This document shows positions 1 through 12,371 of a stretch of 64,000 nucleotides of DNA, piece after piece (the first letter of the stretch is position 1; the number at the start of each line of letters is the position of its first letter). Source of the DNA: Plazaster borealis (lineage: Eukaryota > Echinodermata > Asteroidea > Forcipulatida > Labidiasteridae); assembly GCA_021014325.1 (NCBI GenBank), contig CM037472.1, positions 26,397,063-26,461,062 of the forward strand, in the 5' to 3' direction. A program made the translations under genes and the position numbers. The notes under the pieces are model-generated. The model searched no databases and had not been told where the DNA came from. It saw only the letters and a list, made by a program, of their open reading frames with translations.

Positions 1-3000
1 ACCTCTCCGCCGGAGAGTAGTACATGTATGGCAACATGACTCAGCACGGCACTAAAATGGAATACTTTCGCTTGCTGTGCGCAGACATGGCATGACGTAA
101 TGCTACCGTATTTGGTCACCCGGATAGCTGAGCACGACGGATGGCTGAGACCGCGACACCTGAACTGGGTCGGGCCCCGCGGGACCCGGTTCCGGGTCAA
201 CTCTGACCCGGAAATTATTAGAGTGCATTTAAACCCCCACTTGGTATAACTATTGTACAGAGCTGCTCAAGCACATATATATCAGCAAAGCACAAAACAA
301 TTGTGTCTACAAGAATTAGGATACTAAATAACCATGACACAATGTACTGTTTGCAGCTGGTTTCCTGCTAAGCAGAAGTGTTTTAAACACTATTTTTTGC
401 TCAATGAAATGGGGCACATAACTTATACAATCGAGACTGGGCAACAAAGGAAAGAAACGCACAGATTATCATATTGAAAGCTCTGACCACAGATTAGACT
501 AATTTTACCTTCGACACGAGGGGATTTATTGGGTGAAAAAAATCAGGAATGATAATCTGCAGAGATAGGTTATAAGGTCAGTGACGGTGCTCAACGATTC
601 CTGAATTCTCAAGCCATGACAATCAAGTAAAGTGCTCAGGCGCAAAGCTTGCGTCTCGTGCATTTTGTAACGAGTAGATCAATCCGCGATGTCAATGACT
701 CTCATCATCTATACTATACACACTCACAATAATATTTCACTTTAATTTGACTTGTTCTCGGGGGATTTCAACGCCCGTGCGTTAATAATAGAGCTGCGGG
801 TCGAGATGCACCACTGACAAATAAAGTCGCTATCTTTCTTTGTAGTTGTGGGAGAATAACAGCTTTTGCAGATAAACAAAATGAATTATAATACACATTA
901 CATGATGGAAATTGCTTTTGTTCTTTTTATAAAGAAAGTTAAATGGACAAGCTCTATGCATGGGGAACGAACACATAAATGGATGGTGTTATCCCGGGAG
1001 GCTTACCCCATGGGCACTGAAACTGTGAAAACTCTAGGGAAGTTGATAATTATTGTAAGCTGTTAAGATTCGACGATTCAACCATGTTGACTTCAATCAA
1101 CACAATATTGCGTGGCCGCCGAGGAATCGAACGAAGACAGAGCACACACACAAACACACAAAACTCTCACGATCGGGTTAATGTGGGGTTCCTGCTATTG
1201 TTGTTCCATTATTCCCTTTTCTGAGAAAGAATTCGTCCGTGGGGTCCAAGTTGAACAAAGCAAAAAAGTGTGGAGTCTATTGTTCCAATGTATGCCCCTA
1301 ACCATCTGACAATCTCAAAAACAAAGTTGGCATCATGACGATTGGTGCATCTCTGTGCAATTGGGGACTAGTGGAAATAACTCAACATTGTAAATTGCTT
1401 ATTATCAGTGCATGCAGTCAGCAATCTTGCGATTAAGAACGATGAATTACAAGTCGTACTATATCAACAACCGCTGTGAAGTTGATTGATGGGACCCATA
1501 CAGCTGAGAAATACGTATAAACACGCGAGATAATTTCTGAATTCATTCAGATCAAGGCCTTACACTGGCACCCACATGAGACCTAAATCCGGAACCCTCA
1601 TGAGACCCAAATCCCGATTCAGTCAGACTCAAACAGGGATCCAGTTTGTGGGAAGCGGGCCCACCAGGGGCTCAGGATCAGCATGCTTTAATACCAAAGT
1701 TTGCAAGCTTTTGACTTTTAAGCCCTATTACCACGCAAGTCATGTGTTACAGACAGATTAAGTTAAACTAATTACCCCCCACTCCCCACTACATCGTATT
1801 ATACTTTTAAATGAGCATTTTCATCAGTCATCCATGTTCATATGGATTTATCTGTCCAGTGGACAGACTAAACTCCCACACTCAAACCACGTGCAAAGAA
1901 AAAAAATGAAAAGAGGAGTGGGCTGAGTAAGTGTAATGTCAAAGTTGTTTGTACTTAGGCCTGTCCGACCTGCGACTGCGGCTACGACTGCGGCTGTTGC
2001 TAAGGGTGTTACTATAGGCATTCTAGGATTCAACACTTGTTTATGTAATGATCAAGCCATAGCCACATCCACTAATTTGGGCGTGGTCACAGCCCGATGA
2101 TGTGTTGTTAGGTGTACCTTTAGATCGTCAACTGCTCAGTTACGATTTATATCGCAACTGGTGCACACAATGCTCCGTTATGATTTCTGAAGCTTAATAC
2201 GAAAATCATCAATATTTGTACACAATGAGATAATATTTCGAGTAGAGGCTATTTAAGGACATTGTGATTGTGATTGTGCCGACTTAGCATCAACTGAGCT
2301 TTAGAAAACTTATTTTATCATTCTGCATTTTGTCAGTGCTGTACCGATCTAAAATTGACATCCCTCATGCAAATAATTATTCAGCTCTGTGTTTTAGCAG
2401 CACCAAGTTACTCCCATCTCCCGAATCAACGAGGTGACATAAAAGACGGAAGGGGTGACCACTCCGTCTTTACACACCTGCAACATGCGTTAAAGTGCCA
2501 ATGAATCGACAGTCAAAGTTGCACAGAGAATGTCTACGCTGAGTAGTCTAAGCAAGAAGCCGCACGTAAGAGTTTCTTCGCTCAAATGCACCCGGATATG
2601 TGCCCAGCTGTCTGTCATAGTGCAAGCTACTCTGTAGATGCCCTCAGGTGAAACAATAATGTCTCTATGTAAACCACACTAGACCTCTGAAGACCTCTGT
2701 TAGTCAATTCTTCCTCCATGGTTTAGTACCCTCGGAGTTATAACTCGAACGCAGCGTACCCGTACGTTGGACGCGACTACCCTACTATAGGCTGTCAGGA
2801 TGTATCCCATACAAGCTGCGGAAAATGCAATGTGCAGTGATCTTTGAAAATCAAAATGGCGTCTGAAATCTAAGGGGGCGTGGAAAGTAATTAAGTTGCA
2901 ACACTTCAACCCAAGAAGCAAGTTACACAGATAGTAGGCCTACTATAAATTTGTGTTATAGCCGAATTTTGCATTGGACACAATGTCCTTGGTTATTATA

Positions 3001-4716
3001 CGCCCTGGTTATTGTGACTTAAAAAGGGTCGGCCGTATATCCTGGGTTGAACTAACACTAGTTGATGATTATCCATGAAAACCAGGAACGTCCCCACAAA
3101 TCTAGCTGTTTTGATTGATACTACATGGGGTCAGAGAGTAATTGATATGGAAATTGCAACTTGTGTTGAGACTAATTCAGCGAAAGGAAAAAACAAGCTG
3201 TGGGTATTTGGCGCGAAGCCAAATGTTAGGCTCTAACAGGCTTTCTCACGTGCCCTACGGATCAATCCATGCATCTCATCCAAAAACCATTACATGGGGG
3301 TTAACAGTAACACCGCAAGCTGTCACAAGGTAGTCTTCATTCAAGAACATTATAAGTGTCTGACGCATCTGTGTGTATAATAATGTAGAGATGTATTTGA
3401 GCCAGTTCACTGCAGTGATTTTGACAGAAGAACCACTGGTACTATATCCTGTCTTATCAAGTTTTCTTTGACCAAAGACTTGCAAGTTTCCTTTCAAGAA
3501 AGCACGTACCCACCATTGGCTAACTGGAGTCACAGCGCAATGCCCATGGCACTGATTTTATCAAATCAAAAACCCCTCACGTACAGACACTAGCAGATAA
3601 GCCTCTTCATCAGATTATTTTCTTTTTTTCCATGTGGAAATGGAAAAAAAAGAGAAGAGAAATCCGTCATTTCTCCAAAGAATCCTGCTTGAATAAAGTT
3701 ATGCAAAGCTACAATTTTATTGTAGCAATAAGCATCTGGATGGGGGGAAAACATATCCAACTTCGAGGCAGAGCCACCACAGGACTGTTGGGATTTGTAT
3801 AAAGGGTGAGTGAATGAACCCCATAATTTCAACAAAGTACAGTTGCCTATAAAAATATAACTCTCGAAAAGGTCGGTTTCCAAGATGGCGATCGCTTTGC
3901 GTTAGATAGCGTACACCGAGTCTGTAATCTCTTAATTTGTTATGTGAATTCAACGAAAAACAAGTGCTATTGAAAATGTCAACGGCAAAAGTACACAGAG
4001 GACAACGCACTGAATTTATGACTTTACCAGCTGACGATGATGCAAAGCGCACAGTGGAAAAGTTGACCGGAGCTACAATTCACCTCCTCAAGATGTCAGA
4101 TAATCACTCCTGCGACTAAGAGAGTCTAATGATAGGGACAAATCAACCTTTAAGGCTCGTTTCTTAACTTGCTCCTCGATTTTATTCATTTATCGGGCAT
4201 ACTTTAAAAGGTTATTCAATTAGATGACAAAAGTCTCCCTGCCAAATGACTTCATCATCAATCATGAACGCCAGCGTGAGGGTCGAAAATGCTATTTTAA
4301 CCATTTCAACCGAGCGGTATAATGTGAGAGTATAATGTTTGAAAACACTCTGTCATTAAAGACAACCTGCTTCAAATTTTAGCCAAAAGCTGTTCCGTGA
4401 CCTTTGACATGTTAGCTGGCTTTCCAATTGATTTAACTTAATTAATTTGGTCTTCATATGGGACTTTGACTAGTAGGACTGTGGGACAAAAATAAACCCC
4501 ACAAAACATGCGATTGCAAGTTCGGGAGACGTCATCACAAAGTGTCTATCCCCAACCAGTCAAGACCTCTCAACAAAAACTACCGGTACGTCAAGAAAAG
4601 TAGAACAACATTCTTCCAGAACTGCCCAATCCCAACCGCAACACAAAGGCACGTGACAAAAACACGTCATAGTCTGTGCCAACCAATCAAAATCAAAGAA
4701 ACACACATTTCCCCCT
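1..4716. other. Gene-free stretch, mostly unique non-coding DNA
   Basis: I see no recognisable exon here; reading frames are short and look like chance. A segment at about 150-224 carries GGGTC / GACCC words and ends in a phrase (GACCCGGAAATT followed by TTAGAGTG) that recurs at about 39380-39400 and, diverged, at 10470-10555, so it is a dispersed repeat. At 1956-2025 there is a degenerate hexamer tract (GCGGCT, GCGACT) followed by TTGCTAAGGGTGTTA, which matches, inverted, the segment at 49255-49315. A short + strand frame at 3976-4119 starting just after a CAAGATGGCG word is possible but unsupported. Confidence 0.5.
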
Positions 4717-5085
4717 TTAAAGGCATCGTACACGTTTGGTAATTGGAGCCTATTGTTTGTTTCAATCCTATATAGTTGTAGATATATACGATAAAACTAA
4801 CCTGTGAAAATTTCATTTCAAAAGGTGGTAGTTTTTTTTAGATATTGCCGAAAACTGGAGCGGTTATGTCCACGCAGGAAGGATAATCTGCATTGGAATA
4901 CACACTCTGACAAGATTCAAATGTTTTGGGTGATAAAAAGTGATATATTTTCCATAACCGCAGTACTTCGAAGTGAAAAGTTTCTCAAAATGCATTACTA
5001 TCCAAAGCTGCTGTACTTCTTACCAAGTAAGTTCTTATTGCCATTAATTATCAGAGTCCTTACCAAACTTGTACGATGGCTTTAA
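4717..5085 (+). mobile_element. MITE family B copy (TTAA-flanked)
   Basis: A non-autonomous inverted-repeat element of about 365 bp. It starts TTAA-AGGCATCGTACACGTTTGG and ends with the complementary repeat ...CCAAACTTGTACGATGGCT-TTAA. The body matches other B copies at 9340, 37941, 52551/55066 and 60717 and includes the shared phrase GATATTGCCGAAAA. Its central palindrome has decayed: ACTCTGACAAGATTC replaces the strong stem seen at 9480. A TTAA duplication is typical of piggyBac and Kolobok superfamily elements; which one mobilised it cannot be told from this window. Confidence 0.85.
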
Positions 5086-6661
5086 AACCCATTGCACTGG
5101 ATTTCAGCCGTCTTCCTTTCAAAATTTGTGTAATATTATCCCCTGAAATGAAAGTTGTTCACATCCCATTAATTGACAGAGAGACAAGTAGTACAACCTT
5201 AACGAACCTCAAACGATTGAGTTGCTTTCTCATTTTAATTGACTTCAACTGTAATGACACAGTCGGGATTCCAGGCTCCAGGCAGTAACTCTAGACAGTG
5301 ATGCCCCCAAAAAGAGAGAAAACAACAAGTCACCAGTAAATATTCTGAGTAATAATAAAGACAGTAAAAGCAAGAGGGGATAATCAGAATGGGCCAATCA
5401 AAATAAATTAAATAGTTTCTTGTGATCCATAGGTGGTACTTTTGTCATAGCTTGTGTGTTTTTACCAAACCATTGCAGAGTTTTAATTCGCCAGCGTGGT
5501 GCCATTTGGATTAATGGACATCTTAATTTAGTGAATCTGTTATATTTGTATTTCTAATATTAATACGTCCCCACAGTCGGGACTGATATCTTGCCTTGTT
5601 CAGTGGAACACTAATCTCTCAAAACATCAATAAACCTTTATTGGTTTCTTCAATTTATTGAACTTTCTGGGTTGTTTAATGTGCCTGACAGAGACATAGG
5701 TTGTGCGCGTCAGTTGATTGAAAACATACGCTGTTGGAAAGACACGAGCTCGGTATCACGATATCACAAGAATTAACAGACGCCACAATTCACTTCTGTT
5801 GACTTTAAGTCCGTGCACACAAACTAATTCTGCTGTTGTAAATAATAAACAATCAGTATCTGCGACCCAAGAGAAATAGCCGACTATTTTATTGTTCTAT
5901 TATGTACTAAATCTGAACAATCACACGTTTCCAAACAAACCATGGTTCCAATGTAAACGAACTCATGTTCGAAAAAACAATTTAGTGAATGGGCTATGCA
6001 TGATGGGTGTTACAACACAGACGTTGTGTAAAGCACAAAATGGAATGTACAATGTACACTCTGGCTGTACATTGTTTTACGAATAAGTTTTTTGATGAAT
6101 GTGTTATTTATCATCTCTCTAAACAGAACAATATGTCTGTGAAATATATTTTTTTTATGGCTGATAATAAAGATGATTTTCTACACAATATTAAAGGTTT
6201 AAAACAAATAATTGAAACAAAAAAACGGGTAGGCCTACCGTTGAAAGCTGTCAACTATTCAAGCGAGTTAGTTAGTTCAGATTTTATGGTTGCATGCTTT
6301 TTATTTTCCAATTTCCAAATGTATTCAAGGATTTCACTGCCATTTTAGAAAGAAATTCCCCTCATTTCTGATATACAAATATTGTAAATACTCGAAAATG
6401 TTGTCAAGGATCCGGCGAACCATGTCTGGACAAGTAAGTTTTATGATAATATTTGTTTTGAATCATTACCAAACGTGTACGATACCTTTAACTCCTTTTT
6501 ACACCTTTGGCTTCTTGTGCAATTTAGATGTTTGTGCTTTTTGATCCGTTTGTTTGGTTGTGGTTATTATTGTTTTTGTCTTGTAGCTTTGTATCCTAGT
6601 CTGCCTCCATTTGTTGATGCTACCTGTTTTTATTTACTGTTGTAGCTGTCAACCATGTTTT
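5086..6661. other. Non-coding stretch
   Basis: AT-rich DNA with no supported exon. Open frames around 5892-6544 have no recognisable domain and no splice context, and I regard them as chance. A GTAGGCCTAC word occurs near 6230. Confidence 0.4.
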
Positions 6662-7034
6662 TTAAAGGTATCGTACACGTTTGGTAATGACTCAAAACAA
6701 ATATTAGCATAGAAAACTTACTTGGTAACAAGCAACGGAGAGCTGTTGATAGTATAAAACATTGTAGGAAACGACTTCCTCAGAAGTAACGTAGTTTTTG
6801 AGAAAGAGGTAGTTTCTCACTAAAATAATAAAACTACTTGCAAGAAGTTTGTATTCCTATCTGAAAGCACACAATTTGTACAACAGGGGTGTTTTTTTTT
6901 TCATCATTTTCTTGCAACTTCGATGACCAATTGAGCCCAAATTTTCACAGGCTTGTTATTTTATGCATATGTTGGGATACACCAAGTGAGAACACTGGTC
7001 TTTGACAATTACCAAGCGTGTTCAGGGCCTTCAA
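6662..7034 (+). mobile_element. MITE family A copy
   Basis: About 370 bp, beginning TTAA-AGGTATCGTACACGTTTGG and ending ...CCAAGCGTGTTCAGGGCCT-TCAA. It matches family A copies at 12372, 27439, 57603, 62729, 63096 and 63889 along its whole length. The middle holds CTACTTGCAAGAAG, a slightly decayed version of the family's central palindrome. The right-hand TTAA is mutated to TCAA. Confidence 0.85.
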
Positions 7035-8779
7035 TAAACCAGTAAAATAATAATCATAATCATAACAATAACATCTATCGCACAATCACGAAATCCTATA
7101 ACCCTACAACCGATCATGCGTATACCGTATTAAAGATCGAACAAAATACTTGGACGCTCAAAGCAAAATGGATTTAATTGAATTATTCTGTAATTACACG
7201 TGATTACGACTTGCGAGGGTTATCCGCTCTGTATTTGCTGGTACCCTGGGAATCATAGCTAAAGTCGTGGCAGGCATCAGGTTACGTATAATAGTGAAAG
7301 CTCGAAGGTGAACCATCGCGAATAGCCATCCAGCCGTCGGTGGTTTTTTCAGGCAGAGAGGGGAAAGATAACAAGTTTATATTTTGAAGGTATCGCTTAA
7401 GATGGAGAAGTAATCATGTGAGACTGATATGACGACCTTGATAATGTTCTCCATCGACAACCTATCTAACTTGCGACTCACCAGTTGCAAAACAATATGC
7501 TCTTCACAGCCGACTAGTATCATATTCCCACCGTTCCTCCCTACCCATAATATTAAAAGGGTCGGAATAGAAATTTAAAAACCAATTGAAACACTATCCA
7601 ATTCTTTCATTCACTTCGGCAAAAAAAGGCGCTGAAAAAAAGGTGTCTTCAAATATTCATGAGTTTAGAATCAGCAAAAATAACCACTTGGTTACGGGAC
7701 AATGTGCGTTCCACTGTACTTGTGATTGATCCTGACACACAGCCCTCGGATCGTGTGCGAAGTCACGTACATCCAACCAGGAATAAACCACCAACTACAC
7801 GGTGAAACTCGACTTCTTCGAGACTGTCTCCTCTCATGTTCCCGGTTAGAAACCTGGGTGGATCTCGTCATAAAAGAAGAGAGACAGTGTGTAAATAGAT
7901 AACCAAAAAAAACCTCATTGTATTTCTGTCGTAAATCTATACTTTACCTTGAAGTGGTTCAACTCCAAATGAAAATTTGGAGCGTGGTTAATGATAGGCT
8001 TACATGAAGCATGCTTGTAAAGTTTGTCATGCTGATCAGCTTGCAATATCATGAAGCTGCCTAACGCACAAAATAATCGCTAAGCACCGAATTAAAGTAC
8101 TTAGAAAACATAGTTTACCAGTCACAATACCATGCATTGTATATTGCCCTCGACTGGACCCCTCCTTATCTCTGTTTAGCACGCATAATTTCTAAGCACC
8201 GTTTGAACTTTAATGACAGAGGGATATGACAGGTTCTAAACAGAAAGACACGCATAGGAATCAAATTAGTGACTATACCGTACGAGTGGTTGATAGAGCG
8301 TACTATCAGCACAGCATTAGTGACAGCGTGGAAATACCTTGCCTATGTTAAACCTTAACAATCAAATAATTAAACAAGTAATCATACAGCATGAACAAAA
8401 TGTTATATTTTTAGTACGTGATTGAGGAAGCAATCTCACGGGGCGGAATCAAAAGTATAATTAGGACTACGGCATAAGGAATGGAAAGATCTTTGCAGTA
8501 AGGCCGACCGTCCTATAAATAAATAAACAATCCTTGTAGAGTAAAGGATCGGATATCGGCTGCGCCCTTAAGCAACGATGTAGGCTGACATGTTTAATGC
8601 GCATTCATTTTAGTGAAATAAAATACATTACACGTATTTCATAATAATAGGAAGATAATAATCTACTTAACCCAGGTTCCGGGGTATAGCGGGAGCATAT
8701 AAACCGACTCTCTGAGGAAATGCTGAGACAAACCGTAGTTTCAATGATCAGCCAAACAAATAATAATTAAGGGTATCTA
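7035..8779. other. Non-coding stretch
   Basis: No exon, RNA gene or clear repeat was recognised. Reading frames are short on both strands. Confidence 0.4.
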
Positions 8780-9115
8780 TAGACGATGTGACCTGTGACA
8801 TCACATGTTTACAAAAGAGTCACCAAGCCTGGACTTCCTGCAGGCACGATTTGTACACAGCTCAAAGGAAAAAAACATAAAATCCTATATTTTATGGAGA
8901 TTGCACCGTCTAATTTTTTCCAACGTTTGATATGATGAAAGGGGGCACATCTCAAAACTTGTTCAGCTGTTACTTTTAAAACTCTCGGATTTATGTGGAA
9001 ATTATGACTCAAAATGCAAACTTTCCCATATGACTAGTGCAGTATCTTGCCTGCCAGGTTTGCCCAAGAATGTACAAGGTCACACTTATTGTAAACAAAG
9101 GTCACAAGGTCTATA
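8780..9115 (+). mobile_element. MITE family E copy
   Basis: About 335 bp with inverted ends: left TAGACGATGTGACCTGTGAC, right ...AAAGGTCACAAGGTCTATA. It is similar along its length to 20754-21042 (opposite orientation) and 25896-26207. Shared internal phrases are CACATGTTTACAAAAGAG, CTTCCTGCAGGCAC and GTATCTTGCCTGCCAG. The left end contains a CRE-like word (TGACATCA here, TGACGTCA in the 25.9-kb copy). Confidence 0.75.
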
Positions 9116-9339
9116 GGAGTTGAGGAAGGTGAATTTACATTGATGTTTTTGCGGTCTTCCTTGATTCGAAACACAGTGTGCGAATTCCTATGGAGGAAAG
9201 GTCCCTGTGTTTATTTCATAACACATTTTTCTAAATGTTTCTGTTTTTGGTTTTATTGAGTTGAGATACGAATTCAAAGCCCCGCTCTCAACAATTACAA
9301 GTCCCATATCAGTTTTTGTTTGTTTTTTCTTCTGTTAAC

Positions 9340-9694
9340 TTAAAGGCATCGTACACCTTTGGTAATGACTCTGATAATTTATGGCAATAAAAACTTACTT
9401 GATAAGAAGTACGGCAGCTTTGGATGGTATAATGCATTTTGAGAGACTTTTTTACTTCGAAGGACTGCGGTTATATAATATTGAGAAGCGTTACGGTAAC
9501 GCTTCTCAGAGTGTGTATTCCAATGCAGATTATTCTTCCTGCGTGGACATAACCGCTCCAGATTTTCGGCAATATCTCAAAACGCTACCGCCTTTTGAAA
9601 TGAAATTTTCACAGGTTAGTTTTATGGTCTACAACTATATAGATTGAAATAAACAATAGGCTCCAATTACCAAACGTGTATCCGATGCCTTTAA
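9340..9694 (+). mobile_element. MITE family B copy with intact central palindrome
   Basis: TTAA-flanked element with the family B ends (AGGCATCGTACACCTTTGG and the complement). Its body is in the opposite orientation to the 4717 copy. The exact middle is a near-perfect stem, GAGAAGCGTTAC / GTAACGCTTCTC, at about 9482-9508. No protein coding is expected; the open frame that spans it is a by-product. Confidence 0.85.
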
Positions 9695-10180
9695 ATAATT
9701 CAAAATATTGTGCTCATAATTGACTACCTGTGAGGGGATTATATTTTTTTCAGATTCCCTTAGTACCTGATGAAAATGTTAATGATAAAGAAAACGTACG
9801 AAAAAGTACCTTTCCCTTCCAATTTAGCTTTGTTTAATTGATTGTAGTAATAAAAGATAGGGACACCGTAGAAAGGTCTCTCGCCGACACGCAGACATGA
9901 TGGGATAGAAATCCAAACCAACAGTGAAGTGGTTTACAGCCATTTTCAAACACTTCCCTATACGATTCATATAGACTTACGTCTCAACTAGTATAGCGAG
10001 GTTTTATTTTAAATCTATGCCTATAATGAACCTTTCAAAGTGAACCCATTGTCAATTCATTTCAAGCGCCCCCTCTTGTGAGCATATAGGGTTAGGCTAT
10101 TATTTCAGGCCGATGCGACTCGAGCCGTTATGGGCGACCAATACAAATATTATTGAGTAACCTCTTTCCGGGTCGCGTAT
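9695..10180. other. Non-coding stretch
   Basis: No gene or repeat family recognised between the family B MITE and the telomeric element. Confidence 0.4.
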
Positions 10181-10465
10181 ATTTTTTTTACACCGCAGCG
10201 AGGGGTTTTGTACTGTAACACTGTCAATTCCGTCTTGAGACAGAAGACTAGGTCTAACCCTAAAACCTAACCCTAACCCTAACCCTAACCCTAACCCTAA
10301 CCCTAACCCTGACCCTAACGCTGACCCTAACCCTAACCCTACCCTAACCCTGACCCTAACCCTAAACCTACCTTTATAGGCATAAATGTTTGTAGTCTCA
10401 TCTCAAGACAGGAATTGGCAGTATTACAGTACAAAACCCCTCGCTGCGGTGTAAAAAAAAAAAAA
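10181..10465. mobile_element. Foldback element with internal telomeric (CCCTAA)n array, copy 1
   Basis: Two inverted arms of about 70-90 bp flank a (CCCTAA)n tract at roughly 10255-10370. The left arm opens with a T-run and ACACCGCAGCGAGGGG and continues through TTTTGTACTGTAA and TGTCTTGAG-like words. The right arm is its complement and ends CCCCTCGCTGCGGTGTAAAA. The array is degenerate in places (CCCTGACCC, CCTACCCTAA). The same structure occurs at 49368-49638 in the opposite orientation, so it is a dispersed element and not a random telomere scar. It has no coding capacity. Confidence 0.85.
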
Positions 10466-10585
10466 TGCTTCTGGGTCAGCCTAACCTGGAAATGGGTCAG
10501 ATCCCTTGGTACCCTGAATCCGGGTCAATTCTGATCCGAGGGATTTGAGAGTGTATTAGTGCAACCACCAGAAACCTGTTTACGT

Positions 10586-10760
10586 ATAGACCTTATGCAC
10601 ATGACGTCATTTGAGTAGGGCGCCCTCGCCTAGAGGTCAAAAGGAGGTTGTTCATTGGCCAATCTTGTGCGCTGCGCGTACAAATCTGCGCGTTTCCATT
10701 GTTTCATCATCAGTTTACCTCTAAGATGGCGGCTGGATGACGTCAATGCATAAGGTCTAT
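10586..10760. mobile_element. Small MITE with TGACGTCA in both terminal repeats
   Basis: A 175-bp unit with about 25-bp inverted ends: left TATAGACCTTATGCACATGA continuing into CGTCA, right TGACGTCAATGCATAAGG continuing into TCTAT. Each end holds the palindrome TGACGTCA (a consensus CRE/ATF site). The middle carries CTAAGATGGCGGCTGG, a YY1-like word. TA flanks suggest a TA target site. Only one copy is in this window, so the element status rests on the inverted ends. Confidence 0.6.
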
Positions 10761-10925
10761 TGTCATGGATTTTGCACAATTGCGATAACCTAACAGCGAT
10801 TATTTCTGTCGGAACTGGAACTGGATGAATTTCAATCCTGCATTTTTTTTTTGTCCAGATAATTTGTTGTTAATTGTTTACAAATGTTATACAATATTAA
10901 GTAACATTCTTGAGGTATGATATTA

Positions 10926-11405
10926 GAATGTGCAAGTCTTACGCGTATCGAAAACGAGAAAAACATTTCAAAAGGCAAAGACTATATTTTACTATGAAAT
11001 CAAATCTTCCTTTTATATTCTATTTATACAAAATTCTGAAAATAAAAATATCCACAGCAATTTGATATTAATACAATTAAAATTTGTATATAATACAAAT
11101 AATTTGTTACAATTATTTGTATTATACATTTAAAACAAATTTAAACTTGGGATGAGGACGTTTTGGGTTTTGTGTTTAATCCCATTTGCCAATCACGCCC
11201 GAATATGTGCGGCCATTACATAGGTGATAACATAAACGTCAGTTGGGCGAAATTCTTGATTTGGAACCGGAAACGGGGATAGGTCTTATTATCGGGTTTT
11301 ATTTGTTGATTTGTAAAATTAAAATCAACAGAATCGCGCATACGTAAAACATTATGATTGAGACCAACTTGGTCTCGGAAGGTCAACACGCGCGAGACTT
11401 GACCC
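10926..11405 (+). mobile_element. MITE family D copy (diverged)
   Basis: About 480 bp from GTGCAAGTCTTACGCGTATC to ACACGCGCGAGACTTGAC, which are inverted and match the ends of family D at 33614, 36539 and 50061. Shared inner phrases are TTTGCCAATCACGCCCGAA and the GGAAACGGGG region. The termini are more mutated than in the other copies, so the exact ends are approximate. Confidence 0.7.
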
Positions 11406-11949
11406 CCTTGCGTCACACACCAACGTCGCACAAATTCCATTTTTTACATCCCTGTTCTTTTCTTTGTCCCTGTAGTTAAGAACCTCCCATAGACTTCGTA
11501 CACAAAGTTCCCTGTGGAGCACCCCAGCCTTTAGAATTCCCCTATGGAGACCTCTTGTTTTCCCTTTTCTGTTTTGTTCTCGGTCTCCATAAGGTAGTGA
11601 ATAATTATTAAATCACACACGCGGCTGTTGTCTGCCAAACACAATATTGTCATTTTTATAGTCAAATCGCGTGTATACGCGCGCCCCGTGGCGTGAAGTT
11701 GGTTTTAAATGACTACAAGGTTATTATTTATTAACATACGGGAACGTTGACTCACAAAATGGCGCAACCAAAATTATTGTGATGATGACGTCATGAGTTA
11801 GGTCAATTACATGTACTCACCTGACCGGATTATATGAAACCCACTTCACAATTGAAAATGGACCAATTTCATATCCTTCCCCTGCGAAACGGAAATGGAC
11901 CAATCCCATTTCCTTCCCCTGCGAATCAGGGACTGTTTCCAAACATCGG

Positions 11950-12012
11950 CTTGGGATCCGGCTCCGGCTCCGGCTTCGGCTCCGGCTCCGGCTCTGGCGC
12001 CGGCTCCAAGCT
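11950..12012 (+). repeat. GGCTCC hexamer array
   Basis: About ten degenerate copies of the hexamer GGCTCC / GGCTTC, giving Gly-Ser on one strand and Ala-Gly or Arg-Ser on others. A second short tract (CGGAGCCCAAGACGGAGCCC) follows at 12068 in the opposite sense. Related tracts occur at 1965, 14198, 26396, 34455, 39964 and 49282. The repetitive open frames over it are not genes. Confidence 0.75.
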
Positions 12013-12351
12013 CCGTTTGATGTTCTAAACACCATGCAAAATGAACACTGTTCTCGAATTGATCACGGAGCCCAAGACGGAGCCCAGTCCAAGCCGACGT
12101 CTGGAAAAGGCCCAAAGAATCTCAGAAAGAAAATAAGCAGTTTGCTGGTGACCAATCTTTCTTTTTTATTGTTCTTATTTTTGTTTATATTATGGTTTTG
12201 GTTATAGTTGTGATTAATTGTAGTGATCTGTTATTAGGTTTTATTTGTTGTAATTAGGTTGATTTCTGAATGTTATTTTTTTAACTCTTTGTAATTTTTG
12301 ACCGCCATTCAGCCTTTGGCTGCAATTGTCATTATTGCAAAAACCATTTCA

Positions 12352-12371
12352 AATCAAATCAAATCAAATGT
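12352..12371 (+). repeat. AAATC microsatellite
   Basis: Four copies of CAAAT/AAATC directly abutting the left TTAA of the next family A MITE. Confidence 0.8.

Noticed and set aside
3276..3533. - strand frame with a faint resemblance to M13 metalloprotease sequence (NWLKYISTLL...GVTVNP)
   Set aside because: Only a few scattered positions agree, the catalytic HExxH region is absent, and no splice sites support an exon.
3976..4119. Short + strand frame (MSTAKVHRGQRTEF...) near a CAAGATGGCG word
   Set aside because: Forty-seven codons, no recognisable domain, no donor site at its end, and the overlapping - strand is equally open.
10255..10370. A true chromosome end or telomere fusion scar
   Set aside because: The telomeric words are enclosed by inverted arms that recur at 49.4 kb, so a mobile element explains them better.
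11817..12115. Gly-Ser and Arg-Ser repeat proteins
   Set aside because: They are frames across a GGCTCC hexamer array, open on both strands because of the repeat.
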